A DNA stretch of 64,000 nucleotides from JBJGXI01 sp045635475 (GTDB lineage: Bacteria > Bacillota > Bacilli > Bacillales > Amphibacillaceae): positions 1 through 64,000 of the forward strand of contig NZ_JBJGXI010000030.1 of assembly GCF_045635475.1 (NCBI RefSeq). The letters run 5' to 3'. The translations under genes and the position numbers were made by a program. The notes under the pieces are model-generated. The model made no database searches. It saw only the letters and a list, made by a program, of their open reading frames with translations, and was not told where the DNA came from. Positions within the stretch are counted from its first letter, which is position 1; the number at the start of each line of letters is the position of its first letter. This document shows, piece by piece, positions 35,830 to 44,239 of this stretch.

Positions 35830-35987
35830 GAGTCAATTTCAAAATTACCATAGCTATTCAGTATTATGAAATTGATTACTTAATTGAATGGGTTATTTTC
35901 ATCTTTGTTTACAATTATTTGAGTCAATTTCATAATATTGATTTCGAATCCGCATATGGTAGTATAAGGTAATTATGAAATGGACTG
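35830..35987. repeat. Small palindromic element (MITE-like)
   Basis: The segment begins AGTCAATTTCAAAATTACC and ends with the near-complement GGTAATTATGAAATGGACT (17 of 19 positions pair). An inner perfect 14-bp inverted repeat, TATTATGAAATTGA and TCAATTTCATAATA, lies at 35862-35875 and 35924-35937. The whole fills the gap between the glycosyltransferase and deacetylase-like genes. It could be a miniature mobile element or a folded RNA spacer. Confidence 0.45.
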
Positions 35988-36011
35988 ATTACAAAAAGAT
36001 AGAGCATAAAC

Positions 36012-37577
36012 CTATGCTCTATGCTTTCCTCTTAATGTCCAAATCTGAAATAGCATGGCAAATGATTGGAAAATAGTAAGATAGGTTAATAAAACCCATC
36101 CATTAACTAAATATGGTCTAAGAGCGCTTTGAACAGATGCGCTCGTTAGAGAATCCCGGAAGTAGGCGCAACATAATACAATGATAACAATGCATAAAAA
36201 CACAATAAGCAACCCTGTTTTTAACTTGCTTTGCGTTCGGCCACGTTCAGCATCATATTGGGTTGCCCAGCCATCTTTTTTATGAGATTTCAGTTTATCC
36301 AACCACACCTGGCAAAACGTTATTAAGTTTGACCATAAATATATTTCTGGACTGATCAGTAAACCTGCTAAAACAACATCAATCGGTCTATGCATCGGTG
36401 TTTTCAAGGCGAGCGTTATATTTAAAAGAGATGCTAGCACTACTGGTATAATCCAAATCCACATCCATGTGTATTGATTGGTTGCGATCGAAATGGCCAG
36501 CAAGGAAAAAAACATGACCCGGACCATTAGATCTGAAAACATTTTTAATTGGTCACGCCACATTCTGCTCGTATGTCTTGTACGAATACCGATATCTCGG
36601 TTCGTTAATAAATCAAGCGCTCCACCTTGCCACTTATTTCGTTGCTGGCGGAAAGAATGATAGTTTCTCATCGCATCCACATAACATCGTGCTTCGGGGC
36701 TAATTAAGGTTTTCCACCCTGCATTTTGTAATTGCCAGGTTAGCAACATGTCTTCTACATCACTTTCGTTTTGCCATGGTCCGTCTAATTTACTCGTTTC
36801 AACGACATGAAGTAATGCCTCTGGACGGAATAATGAAGCCTGCCCACCAAGTACATACGTACTACCTCCGCCGTATTGCAGTTTCAATAACCAACTGGCC
36901 ATATCCTGCTTTTGTTGATGCGTCCACCATCTAGCGATTGGACCTCCATATTCCCCGCTCCTTAGTTTAGCTTCATAGTTAGGATCATCGAAACTTAACA
37001 GCTTTTTCTTCTTCGGCATCCGCATCGTATACTTTGCCATGACACCACCGATATTTCTCGAACTCATTAAGCCTTCCCAAAGGTGCTGAATAGCATTTGG
37101 TGCGAGCCTACTATCGGCATCCATTCCTAATATAGCTTTAATGGAATCGCGATATAGTATCTGTTGCTCTGATAGTTCTGTATAAAAAATATCTAAGGCA
37201 TCTCCATAAATACTTTTCCAAGCACTGTTCAATGCGCCAACCTTTCGTTGCTTATTTCCTTTTGTTACATAAACATTTAATATGAGACCGAAGTCTTCTC
37301 CTGCTGCCTTTGCAATCGCCTCTGTTTGATCTGTACAATTGTCTGCAATAACTACAACGTCCAATTCCACATCCTTTGGCATCGTTTGATCACGTAATCC
37401 TTCTAAACAATCGCGAATCGAGTATTCTTCATTATGCGCGGGTATTAAAGCGATGATTCTTGGCTTTATGTGAGGTTGCTTTTGAATCGGTTTTTCCTCT
37501 GGAATTGTTACCGCATTAAAAACTTGAATACTCCTTTGTCTTTCTACACTAATTTCCAACTTCTCGTATCCCTCCAA
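36012..37577 (-). CDS. Processive family-2 glycosyltransferase
   Basis: A 521-residue membrane glycosyltransferase of the GT2/IcaA-cellulose-hyaluronan type. The cytosolic GT-A domain (about 40-330) shows ALIPAHNEEYSIRDCL, DNCTDQT, the metal-binding ILGMDADSRL, the catalytic SDVEDMLLTW and the QQRNKWQGG motif, the full D,D,D,QxxRW set. Several C-terminal transmembrane segments (about 350-515) would form the export channel. It probably makes an extracellular polysaccharide; the sugar is unknown. It reads toward the deacetylase-like lipoprotein gene, an arrangement like icaA-icaB or pgaC-pgaB. The ribosome site GGAG lies just ahead of ATG 37577. Confidence 0.9.
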   Translation of the reverse strand: MEGYEKLEISVERQRSIQVFNAVTIPEEKPIQKQPHIKPRIIALIPAHNEEYSIRDCLEGLRDQTMPKDVELDVVVIADNCTDQTEAIAKAAGEDFGLILNVYVTKGNKQRKVGALNSAWKSIYGDALDIFYTELSEQQILYRDSIKAILGMDADSRLAPNAIQHLWEGLMSSRNIGGVMAKYTMRMPKKKKLLSFDDPNYEAKLRSGEYGGPIARWWTHQQKQDMASWLLKLQYGGGSTYVLGGQASLFRPEALLHVVETSKLDGPWQNESDVEDMLLTWQLQNAGWKTLISPEARCYVDAMRNYHSFRQQRNKWQGGALDLLTNRDIGIRTRHTSRMWRDQLKMFSDLMVRVMFFSLLAISIATNQYTWMWIWIIPVVLASLLNITLALKTPMHRPIDVVLAGLLISPEIYLWSNLITFCQVWLDKLKSHKKDGWATQYDAERGRTQSKLKTGLLIVFLCIVIIVLCCAYFRDSLTSASVQSALRPYLVNGWVLLTYLTIFQSFAMLFQIWTLRGKHRA

Positions 37578-38059
37578 TATCTTTCTTTTATATAATTTTT
37601 AAAATGGTACATGGGCCATTCGCGAATTAATAGTATTGCTGTTAAAGAATGATAGAATTTTAATGAAATATAATGGGTGCTAAACATAAGAAGGAGAGTA
37701 AGGTAGTGATTAGAATATAAAATCTATCAATTTGTCCTTTCTAAATATTTGATCATGCTATGTGGGAATTGAGTGACAATTTCACTTGAAGTAAAGTGTA
37801 TAATCAACAGTCTCATAATCTACACATAAGGTAATATATTATTGGAGAAAAAAAATATGACATAAACTTTTACAAGATATAATATTAATGGAATCTATTT
37901 TTATAATGTAGCGCAGTAGCTTTAGGAGTGAATCAGAATAAAAATGTATCATCAGGCTGTTGCATTTCACGGTAGCACAAGGATCTACCACATGATGACA
38001 TCCCAAAAAATATATGCCATAATAGTTGTGTTGAATTATGCAACAAAAGAGGTGTGCGT
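37578..38059. other. Divergent intergenic region
   Basis: This 480-base AT-rich gap separates the minus-strand glycosyltransferase from the plus-strand PrpR-like regulator. It should contain both promoters. A 20-bp operator candidate at 38028-38047 is the only element I can single out. No gene is seen. Confidence 0.4.
38028..38047. promoter_or_regulatory. Putative operator of the PrpR-like regulator, site 1
   Basis: Read on the minus strand this is TTTGTTGCATAATTCAACAC, with GTTG/CAAC half sites. It matches site 2 at 40024-40043 in 17 of 20 positions. It lies immediately before the ribosome site of the regulator gene, which fits autoregulation. Confidence 0.5.
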
Positions 38060-39802
38060 ATGATTAAAGCATTATTAATCGCTCCGTATTCAGGGTTAGC
38101 TGAGACGGCGAGAAAAATGAAACAACCGGATGATATTAAATTAGATATCGTAATTGGAAATCTTGAAGAAGGCTTAGAAATAGCGCGGTCGGCTGAAAAG
38201 CAAGGATATCAGTTAATTATTAGCCGCGGTGGGACGGCAACGATGATTCAAGAGGCAGTTTCTATCCCTGTTGTTCATATAGATATAACCGGCTATGATA
38301 TGCTTCGCGTTTTTACGTTGTTACGAGGTATGGAAAGTGGGGTGGCACTCGTAGGTTATGCCAATATTTCTGAGGGTGCTAATACGCTATGCAACATACT
38401 TGAATTCGATGTAAAAATGATAACTATTCGTTCAAGTAGTGAGGTGCGAGCGCATTTAGAACAATTAAAAGAAGACAATTATTCTGTAGTAATCGGTGAT
38501 GTTATTACGGTTCAGGTTGCAGAAGAAGTTGGGCTAAGAGGGGTCTTGATTACTTCTGGAAAAGAAGCGTTAATGGATGCATTTGAAGAAGGAAGACGGA
38601 TATATGGATATTTTCGTAAACTAAATTATCAATTTGATAATATTCGTAATGCTTACGTTCAGACTCCGTTACCAATTGTCTTGATTAATAAAGATCAACA
38701 AATAATAGAAAAAAATATAAAGTTCGAAAATGAAGTAAAAAACGAAGAACTTTTGAAGTTGCCTATAGTAAACCAACTCGTACATAAAGTTTTAGCCAAA
38801 GAGGAGATCCAATGGGTCGAAATAGAAGATGAAGACCATAGCTATGAAATACAAGGATTTTTAGTGAACAAACGTGAACATATCGTAGGTCTTATCATCC
38901 ATTCTTCTTTGATTCATACAAAATCGACAGCAATCAGTCTGATTGATAATGTGAATCATGTTCCGTTGATTGGCGAAAGCGATTTTGCTTATCGTTTAAG
39001 AGAAAACATTAACCAATATGTGCATGCAGATGAACCAATCTGTATTGTTGGCGAAACTGGGACGGGCAAACGAACGCTTAGTAAGCAAATTCATTTTCAA
39101 CGATACGGTCATGATGCACCTTTAGTTATCGTAGAAGGTAAACAAGTAACAGAATCCGATGTGGAAACAATAGCTCGTAAATTAAAGCGGATGGATAAAG
39201 GAAGCGTGATTTTAACAAATGTTCAGTCGCTTTCAGAGACGATGCAAATTTCTTTTAATCAATTAATTTATACGAATAGTCATATAAAGGTTATCGTATT
39301 AAGCAATCGCTCATTAGAAAACATGGTGAATCAAAACACTTTTTCGGAAGAGCTTTATCAAAAAGTAAACCAATTTCCACTGCACATCCCTCCACTAAGA
39401 GAAAGAAAACAAGATATGAAACCATTTGTTGAATATTTTATCGCAGAGATTCATGCTAGTGAGGGAAATGAAACATTAGGTATAAAGCAAGAAGCCGTTG
39501 ACTATATGCTTGCGTGTATGTGGGAAGCGAATTTCAGCCAATTAAAACAGGTTGTCAGAGAATTGACACTGCTGACTAATCGTAACTATATTGAATTATC
39601 AGATGTGAAAGCCATACTAGATCAATATAGAAATGAAGATATGGATCAGAAAGCAAATAGCTTTTCATTGCAAGGAACACTAGAAGAAATGGAAAAACAA
39701 ATTATTCACATGGTTTTACAAGAAGAAGGTCATAATCAATCAAAAGCAGCAAGTAGATTAGGGATTAATCGTTCAACATTATGGCGGAAGCTTAAATCAT
39801 AA
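38060..39802 (+). CDS. PrpR-like AAA+ transcriptional regulator lacking GAFTGA
   Basis: A 580-residue regulator. The N-terminal PrpR_N sensor domain (about 1-190: LISRGGTATMIQEAVSIPVVHIDITGYDML, quoted in part as ISRGGTATMIQEA) binds small acids in known members. A PAS-like stretch follows, then a NtrC-type AAA+ domain (about 300-500) with Walker A GETGTGKRT and the sensor segment FPLHIPPLRERKQDM. The sigma-54 contact loop GAFTGA and a normal Walker B (GGTLFLDEI) are missing. A Fis-type helix-turn-helix ends the protein (NQSKAASRLGINRSTLWRKL). It probably works with ordinary sigma-A RNA polymerase on the kdgT-dtnK-pdxA2 genes downstream. ATG 38060 follows AAAGAGGTG; GTG 38054 overlaps it. Confidence 0.85.
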   Translation: MIKALLIAPYSGLAETARKMKQPDDIKLDIVIGNLEEGLEIARSAEKQGYQLIISRGGTATMIQEAVSIPVVHIDITGYDMLRVFTLLRGMESGVALVGYANISEGANTLCNILEFDVKMITIRSSSEVRAHLEQLKEDNYSVVIGDVITVQVAEEVGLRGVLITSGKEALMDAFEEGRRIYGYFRKLNYQFDNIRNAYVQTPLPIVLINKDQQIIEKNIKFENEVKNEELLKLPIVNQLVHKVLAKEEIQWVEIEDEDHSYEIQGFLVNKREHIVGLIIHSSLIHTKSTAISLIDNVNHVPLIGESDFAYRLRENINQYVHADEPICIVGETGTGKRTLSKQIHFQRYGHDAPLVIVEGKQVTESDVETIARKLKRMDKGSVILTNVQSLSETMQISFNQLIYTNSHIKVIVLSNRSLENMVNQNTFSEELYQKVNQFPLHIPPLRERKQDMKPFVEYFIAEIHASEGNETLGIKQEAVDYMLACMWEANFSQLKQVVRELTLLTNRNYIELSDVKAILDQYRNEDMDQKANSFSLQGTLEEMEKQIIHMVLQEEGHNQSKAASRLGINRSTLWRKLKS

Positions 39803-39852
39803 GTAAGTAAAAGGGGAGCTGGATGTATATCAGTTCCTCTTTTCGTGTGTCT

Positions 39853-39972
39853 AGCTCCGAGCGCCAGAAACTTGGCGACTTCACGAATCGCTCTATGTCA
39901 TCAAGGATTAAAGGCGGACTTGTCGTCCAACGTCGATATACCCGCTTATTCGAGGGCATGATTCCTTTATCT
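39853..39972. repeat. Interspersed repeat, copy B
   Basis: It shares AGCT.CGAGCGCCAG, GCGGACTTGTCGTCCAACGT and the ending GGCATG.TTCCTTTATCT with copy A at 9080-9228, in the same orientation. Copy B is about 30 bases shorter. It lies just after the regulator gene. Confidence 0.65.
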
Positions 39973-40023
39973 TAGTAGATAGACTACAGTTGCTACATTT
40001 CAATTAGGTTGTGTTGTGCTTAT

Positions 40024-40043
40024 TTTGTTGCAAAATTAAACAT
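40024..40043. promoter_or_regulatory. Putative operator of the PrpR-like regulator, site 2
   Basis: TTTGTTGCAAAATTAAACAT matches the complement of site 1 at 38028-38047 in 17 of 20 positions. It lies about 47 bases upstream of the promoter -35 element, a usual place for an activator. Confidence 0.5.
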
Positions 40044-40080
40044 TATTGAAATTTATATAAATTTTAAAGAGAAAATTTAA

Positions 40081-40140
40081 TGAAAACCGTTGCATTTTAT
40101 ATCGTTAAGTTTTATAATCTTATTTGTAAGCGGTTAACAA
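40081..40140 (+). promoter_or_regulatory. Sigma-A promoter with cre-like sites for the acid-sugar operon
   Basis: TTGCAT (40090-40095) and TATAAT (40113-40118) are 17 bases apart, a near-consensus sigma-A promoter. TGAAAACCGTTGCA (40081-40094) overlaps the -35 box and resembles a CcpA cre site with two mismatches. A second pseudo-palindrome, TTGTAAGCGGTTAACAA, covers the expected transcription start (40124-40140). Catabolite repression is therefore likely. Confidence 0.6.
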
Positions 40141-40192
40141 TAAATTGGTTGTTTTAAAATGAAACATAACTTTCGGTAAGGGGGAAACAACA

Positions 40193-41176
40193 ATGCAAAT
40201 TAAAGCGACTTTAGACAGAATTCCAGGGGGTATGATGGTAGTTCCGTTATTAATTGCTGCAATATTGAACACATTCGTACCTGATTTATTAAGAATAGGC
40301 AACTTTACTCAAGCGCTTTTTGTTGACGGTGCTGGTACGTTAATTGCACTATTCTTACTATGTACAGGTGCTCAAATTAACGTAAAAAGTGTAGGGGTTA
40401 GTCTTGGTAAAGGTGCTACATTATTAGCAACAAAATGGGTTGTTGGTGCGGCAATTGGACTAATAGCATATATGTTTGCGGGAGACAATGGATTATGGTT
40501 AGGTCTTGCGCCGATTGCGATTATCGCAGCAATGACGAACAGTAACGGTGGTTTATATGTAGCATTGGTTGGCCAATATGGTGACAAAACCGACCGAGCA
40601 GCATATTCACTTCTAGCTTTAAATGATGGACCGTTCTTTACAATGGTAGCTTTAGCAATATTTGGTGCAATGGGATTTGTTGATGGTTTATTTTCTTTCG
40701 TATCATTTATTTCCGTTCTATTGCCAATTATTGTTGGTATGGTATTAGGTAATTTAGATGAAGAAATGAGAACGTTTTTAGACAAAGGAAGCTCAATGTT
40801 AATTCCGTTTTTCGCTTTTGCTTTAGGTATGGGAATTGATTTTGCAAGTATCATTGAAGGTGGATTATCTGGTATTATTCTTGGTTTATTAACTGTATTT
40901 GTTACTGGTACTGCAGGTTACTTTGTGTTTAAAGCGATGAAATGGAACCCGATTACAGGTGCTGCTGAAGGTTCTACAGCAGGTAATGCAGTAGCGACAC
41001 CTGCAGCGATCGCAGCTGCTAGTGCAAGTTTTGCTACTCATGTTGACATTGCAACCGTTCAAGTTGCAGCATCAACGGTCACTACAGCGATTTTATTACC
41101 TTTATATATTGCCTTTTTAGTAAAACGATTAGAGAAAAAAGGCGTCCGATTACCCGAAGATTATACACGGAATTAA
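40193..41176 (+). CDS. kdgT: KdgT-family 2-keto-3-deoxygluconate-type permease
   Basis: A 327-residue membrane protein with about ten transmembrane segments. Family segments include IPGGMMVVPLLIAAILNTF at the start, AMTNSNGGLYVALVGQYGD and the C-terminal EGSTAGNAVATPAAIAAAS. It carries sugar acids by proton symport; next to a DUF1537 kinase and PdxA2 it more likely imports a four-carbon acid sugar (threonate or erythronate) than ketodeoxygluconate. GGTAAGGGGG lies just ahead of ATG 40193. It is the first gene of a three-gene operon. Confidence 0.88.
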   Translation: MQIKATLDRIPGGMMVVPLLIAAILNTFVPDLLRIGNFTQALFVDGAGTLIALFLLCTGAQINVKSVGVSLGKGATLLATKWVVGAAIGLIAYMFAGDNGLWLGLAPIAIIAAMTNSNGGLYVALVGQYGDKTDRAAYSLLALNDGPFFTMVALAIFGAMGFVDGLFSFVSFISVLLPIIVGMVLGNLDEEMRTFLDKGSSMLIPFFAFALGMGIDFASIIEGGLSGIILGLLTVFVTGTAGYFVFKAMKWNPITGAAEGSTAGNAVATPAAIAAASASFATHVDIATVQVAASTVTTAILLPLYIAFLVKRLEKKGVRLPEDYTRN

Positions 41177-41206
41177 TAGTAAAATTCGATAGGATGAGGG
41201 ATCAAC

Positions 41207-42505
41207 ATGAATAAACTAATTGGAATCATTGCAGATGATTTAACAGGAGCTAATGACAGTGGTGTGCAGCTTACGGAAAAAGGGATTAATACTTCTGTTC
41301 TGTTTGATATTCCTGAGCATACGACGAACTTAGATGATGGATTAGTGATCGATACCAATTCCCGAGCTTTATCGAATCAAGCAGCAAAATCGATAACTAC
41401 AAAAGCCTCTCTATTTCTTAAAGAGGCTGGTTATCGTTTTGTTTATAAAAAAATGGATTCGACATTGCGAGGGCATATTGGTACAGAGCTACAAGCGCTT
41501 TATGAAGTCTTCTCACCTGAGTTTGTGATTATTGCACCTGCATTTCCTGCGCTTGGAAGAACAACGATAAATGGAATTCACTTTGTTAATGGGATAGACA
41601 TCGCAGATACAGAAATCTCTAAAGACCCGAAGCATCCGGTTACGGAGTCCTATATTCCTAAATTGATAGAAAACGAGATTCATGAATCAGTAGGTTTATT
41701 AACGAAACAAGAACTTGCAGTAGAGTCTGTTCTACGTCAAAAGCTAGAAGCGTACAAACGAGAAAATGTTCATTATATTGTATGTGATGCGGATGCACAA
41801 GAAGATTTAAAAAGAATGGCACAGCATATATCTGGAATTTCGAATCAAATCGTTTGGGCTGGGTCAGCTGGTTTAGCGGAAGTACTTCCAGAAGTATTAG
41901 ATTTGGAACAACCAGTTGAAGAACGTTCTTATAATGATGCACTAAAGGTTATGACGGTTTGCGGAAGTCTTTCACAAGTAACGCAACAGCAAGTGAAGTA
42001 TGCAGCAGAGCAACAAGATGTCACTGCTGTACAATTAGATCCGCTCGACATGTTTGGAGAAAACTGGAACGCAAAAAAGGCCAATTATATTCAGTGTTGT
42101 GTGGATGGACTGGAAACTGGCAATGATATTGTTATCTATGTTCCATCAAACGACCAAGTCCGTGAACAAGTAAAACAAACTGGAAACGAACTAAATTTGA
42201 CAGGATATGAAATTGGAGAACGCATTTCTCGAGCAATCGGTGAAATTGTGGCTAACGTAACAGAGCACAACCGAGAATTAACTGGTTTAGTTTTGACTGG
42301 TGGAGATACAGCGAAGGATACTGCACGTCAATTAGGTGGCATTGGCTTTCGTTTAATAAAGCAAATTGAGGCAGGAATACCACTTGGAACGCTTATCGGT
42401 ACAGACAAAGAATATAAAGTAGTAACAAAAGCTGGTGCATTTGGTAAACAAGATTCAATCTATCGTGCCATGCAAGTATTGAAAGGAGCTAAACAAGATG
42501 ACTAA
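41207..42505 (+). CDS. Four-carbon acid-sugar kinase (DUF1537, DtnK/DenK-like)
   Basis: A 432-residue member of the DUF1537 kinase family. The N-terminal domain starts LIGIIADDLTGANDSGVQ, the substrate-binding signature, with FVYKKMDSTLRGHIG and IIAPAFPALGRTTINGIHF following. The C-terminal ATP-binding part contains LTGGDTAKDTARQLG and KAGAFGKQD. These enzymes phosphorylate D-threonate or D-erythronate at C4. The product is the substrate of the PdxA2 dehydrogenase encoded next, whose gene overlaps this one by 8 bases. AGGATGAGGG is the ribosome site. D-threonate and D-erythronate cannot be told apart by eye. Confidence 0.9.
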   Translation: MNKLIGIIADDLTGANDSGVQLTEKGINTSVLFDIPEHTTNLDDGLVIDTNSRALSNQAAKSITTKASLFLKEAGYRFVYKKMDSTLRGHIGTELQALYEVFSPEFVIIAPAFPALGRTTINGIHFVNGIDIADTEISKDPKHPVTESYIPKLIENEIHESVGLLTKQELAVESVLRQKLEAYKRENVHYIVCDADAQEDLKRMAQHISGISNQIVWAGSAGLAEVLPEVLDLEQPVEERSYNDALKVMTVCGSLSQVTQQQVKYAAEQQDVTAVQLDPLDMFGENWNAKKANYIQCCVDGLETGNDIVIYVPSNDQVREQVKQTGNELNLTGYEIGERISRAIGEIVANVTEHNRELTGLVLTGGDTAKDTARQLGGIGFRLIKQIEAGIPLGTLIGTDKEYKVVTKAGAFGKQDSIYRAMQVLKGAKQDD

Positions 42506-43493
42506 AAAACCGATTATTGGAATTACGATGGGAGACGCAGCAGGAGTAGGCCCGGAGGTTATAATTAAAAGTCTTCTGAATAAAGAGGTATATGATAAAG
42601 CAGAACCAATTGTCATTGGAGATGCGAAAATGCTTGAACGTGCTGCAGAAATCTTACGTGCAAATGTAACGATAAAGGCTGTTGATCGTGATGCTACGTT
42701 CACAACAAGTTTTGGAGAAATTATTTGTGTGGATTTAGATTTACTTCCTATCGATCTTCCATTTGGTCAAGTTTCTGCCGAGGCCGGAAATGCTGCATTT
42801 CAATATTTAAAAACAGCAATTGAACTAGCAAATGATGCGAAAATTGATGCGATTTGTACTGCGCCTTTAAACAAAGAAGCGTTGCATAAAGGTGGACATA
42901 TCTATCCTGGTCATACAGAAATTTTAGCAGAGTTAACAAATACGAAAGATTTCTCGATGATGTTATCCTCGCCAAAGCTAAAAGTTATTCATGTAACAAC
43001 ACATATGGGACTAATCGATGCGATTAACCGTATCGAACCTGAACGCGTATATAAAGTTATTCGTTTAGCACACGATACGCTTTCCAAATCAGGAATAAAA
43101 CAGCCGAAAATTGGCGTGTGTGGTATTAATCCGCATGCAGGTGAAAATGGTTTATTCGGTAATGGAGAAGAAGCAGAGAAAATTGATCCTGCAATTAAAC
43201 GAGCCACTGAAGAAGGAATTGATGTAGAAGGGGCACTGCCAGCCGATACGCTTTTCTTCCGTGCACAGCGCGGAGATTTCGATATTGTTGTCGCAATGTA
43301 TCACGACCAAGGGCATGGTCCGATCAAAGTGCTTGGCCTAGAAGCGGGTGTTAACATTACAGTTGGACTACCAATCATCCGAACAAGTGTCGACCACGGC
43401 ACAGCATTTGATATTGCTGGGAAAGGCATCGTTGATGACGGCAGTATGATCGAAGCGCTTCGTCAAGCGATTGAACTGGCTCCGGAAAAGTAA
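42498..43493 (+). CDS. pdxA2: PdxA2-type 4-phospho-threonate/erythronate dehydrogenase
   Basis: A 331-residue member of the PdxA family: ITMGDAAGVGPEVIIKSL at the start, CTAPLNKEALHKGGHIYPGHTE, VTTHMGLIDA, GINPHAGENGLFGNGEE, and AMYHDQGHGPIKVLG with the metal-binding His. Next to a DUF1537 kinase, PdxA2 enzymes oxidise and decarboxylate 4-phospho-threonate or -erythronate to dihydroxyacetone phosphate, feeding glycolysis; this is established for such gene pairs. The start overlaps the kinase gene by 8 bases. An imperfect terminator-like fold (GGCGA ... TCGCC, then T-rich) follows at 43550-43608. A role in vitamin B6 synthesis is less likely in this context. Confidence 0.9.
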   Translation: MTKKPIIGITMGDAAGVGPEVIIKSLLNKEVYDKAEPIVIGDAKMLERAAEILRANVTIKAVDRDATFTTSFGEIICVDLDLLPIDLPFGQVSAEAGNAAFQYLKTAIELANDAKIDAICTAPLNKEALHKGGHIYPGHTEILAELTNTKDFSMMLSSPKLKVIHVTTHMGLIDAINRIEPERVYKVIRLAHDTLSKSGIKQPKIGVCGINPHAGENGLFGNGEEAEKIDPAIKRATEEGIDVEGALPADTLFFRAQRGDFDIVVAMYHDQGHGPIKVLGLEAGVNITVGLPIIRTSVDHGTAFDIAGKGIVDDGSMIEALRQAIELAPEK

Positions 43494-44239
43494 AAAGATA
43501 GAGAATTGATTTATTAGTGTAAAACCTCAAACATGGTACTTAACAAACAGGCGAGAATTCCTCTTCAAAATCTCGAATTTAGTGGAGGGTGGATCGCCTC
43601 TTCTTTTTAAATTTTAGAAGGAACGTACGAACTAATTTGCGGTAGTTTTATGGTAATAGCCACCAAAGGACAGGGATGCAAGGTGCTAATGAATTATAAA
43701 TATGCCATTTATCCAAACAGTGAACAAGCAAACAAATAGAAACGCTGGATTAATATCTGTGGCATGCAGTATAATTCTGCCCTCCTCGATAAGTTTTTGA
43801 ACAAAGTTATTTGATTAATGTTGAATGACTTTACTATGAAAACAATTTGTATCATAGCATTGCTATTTTGGAAAGGTAGGTATATAATTTTATGAAAGCG
43901 TTACCATTAGTTGTGTATATCATTAAAAGAAAGGAGTTCTATGAGGAATTTCCACTATTTACTGATGCTAAACAAATCGATTTCGATAAGCATGTAATTT
44001 ATGAAGTAGTTACCTGCGCAAACTTCAGGCTTTTTAGAAACCGGTTTCGATTCTATCAACTTTGTTTCAAATAGTGTTTTATTTATGGTTGCAGAAAAGG
44101 TTAAGTACTTTAGAGGTTGGTTAAAAGTGGGGTTTCGTGATTACCTATTGGTAATGTTTTTAGCATAGCATAGAAGTTCATCAAAGAATTACATAAAGCA
44201 TGTAATAGATTTTCAATTGAACTGGAGGTTATGTAAAAA
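43494..44239. other. Intergenic region with a tnpB relic
   Basis: About 750 bases. It holds a possible terminator (43550-43608) and an IS605-type tnpB fragment (43689-43814). A 60-codon frame at 43892-44074 has no support. The rest is AT-rich, with GGAGG at 44224-44228 serving the next gene. Confidence 0.4.
43689..43814 (+). pseudogene. tnpB (IS605 OrfB) N-terminal remnant
   Basis: The frame reads MNYKYAIYPNSEQANK, an in-frame stop, then KRWINICGMQYNSALLDKF. This fits the start of TnpB proteins (KYRIYPN.EQ ... FG..R..YN.AL). Only about 40 codons remain, with two stops. It shows a past IS200/IS605-type insertion, separate from the end relic at 25008-25045. Confidence 0.5.

Larger units (their letters stand above)
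39803..40192. other. Intergenic region with repeat and promoter of the acid-sugar operon
   Basis: From left to right it holds a copy of the interspersed repeat (39853-39972), a probable regulator box (40024-40043), a cre-like site (40081-40094) and a sigma-A promoter (40090-40118). No gene is seen. Confidence 0.6.

Noticed and set aside
36012..37577. Cellulose or hyaluronan synthase as a specific name
   Set aside because: The catalytic motifs are those of processive GT2 enzymes in general; nothing visible fixes the sugar, and no c-di-GMP PilZ domain is present.
40372..40854. 160-codon minus-strand frame inside kdgT
   Set aside because: Shadow of the permease gene; its Pro/Asn/Ile-rich translation comes from the hydrophobic codons of the sense strand.
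43892..44074. 60-codon frame before the GH81 gene
   Set aside because: It starts with an ATG but has only a weak upstream purine stretch; there is no recognised domain and the region is otherwise decayed.
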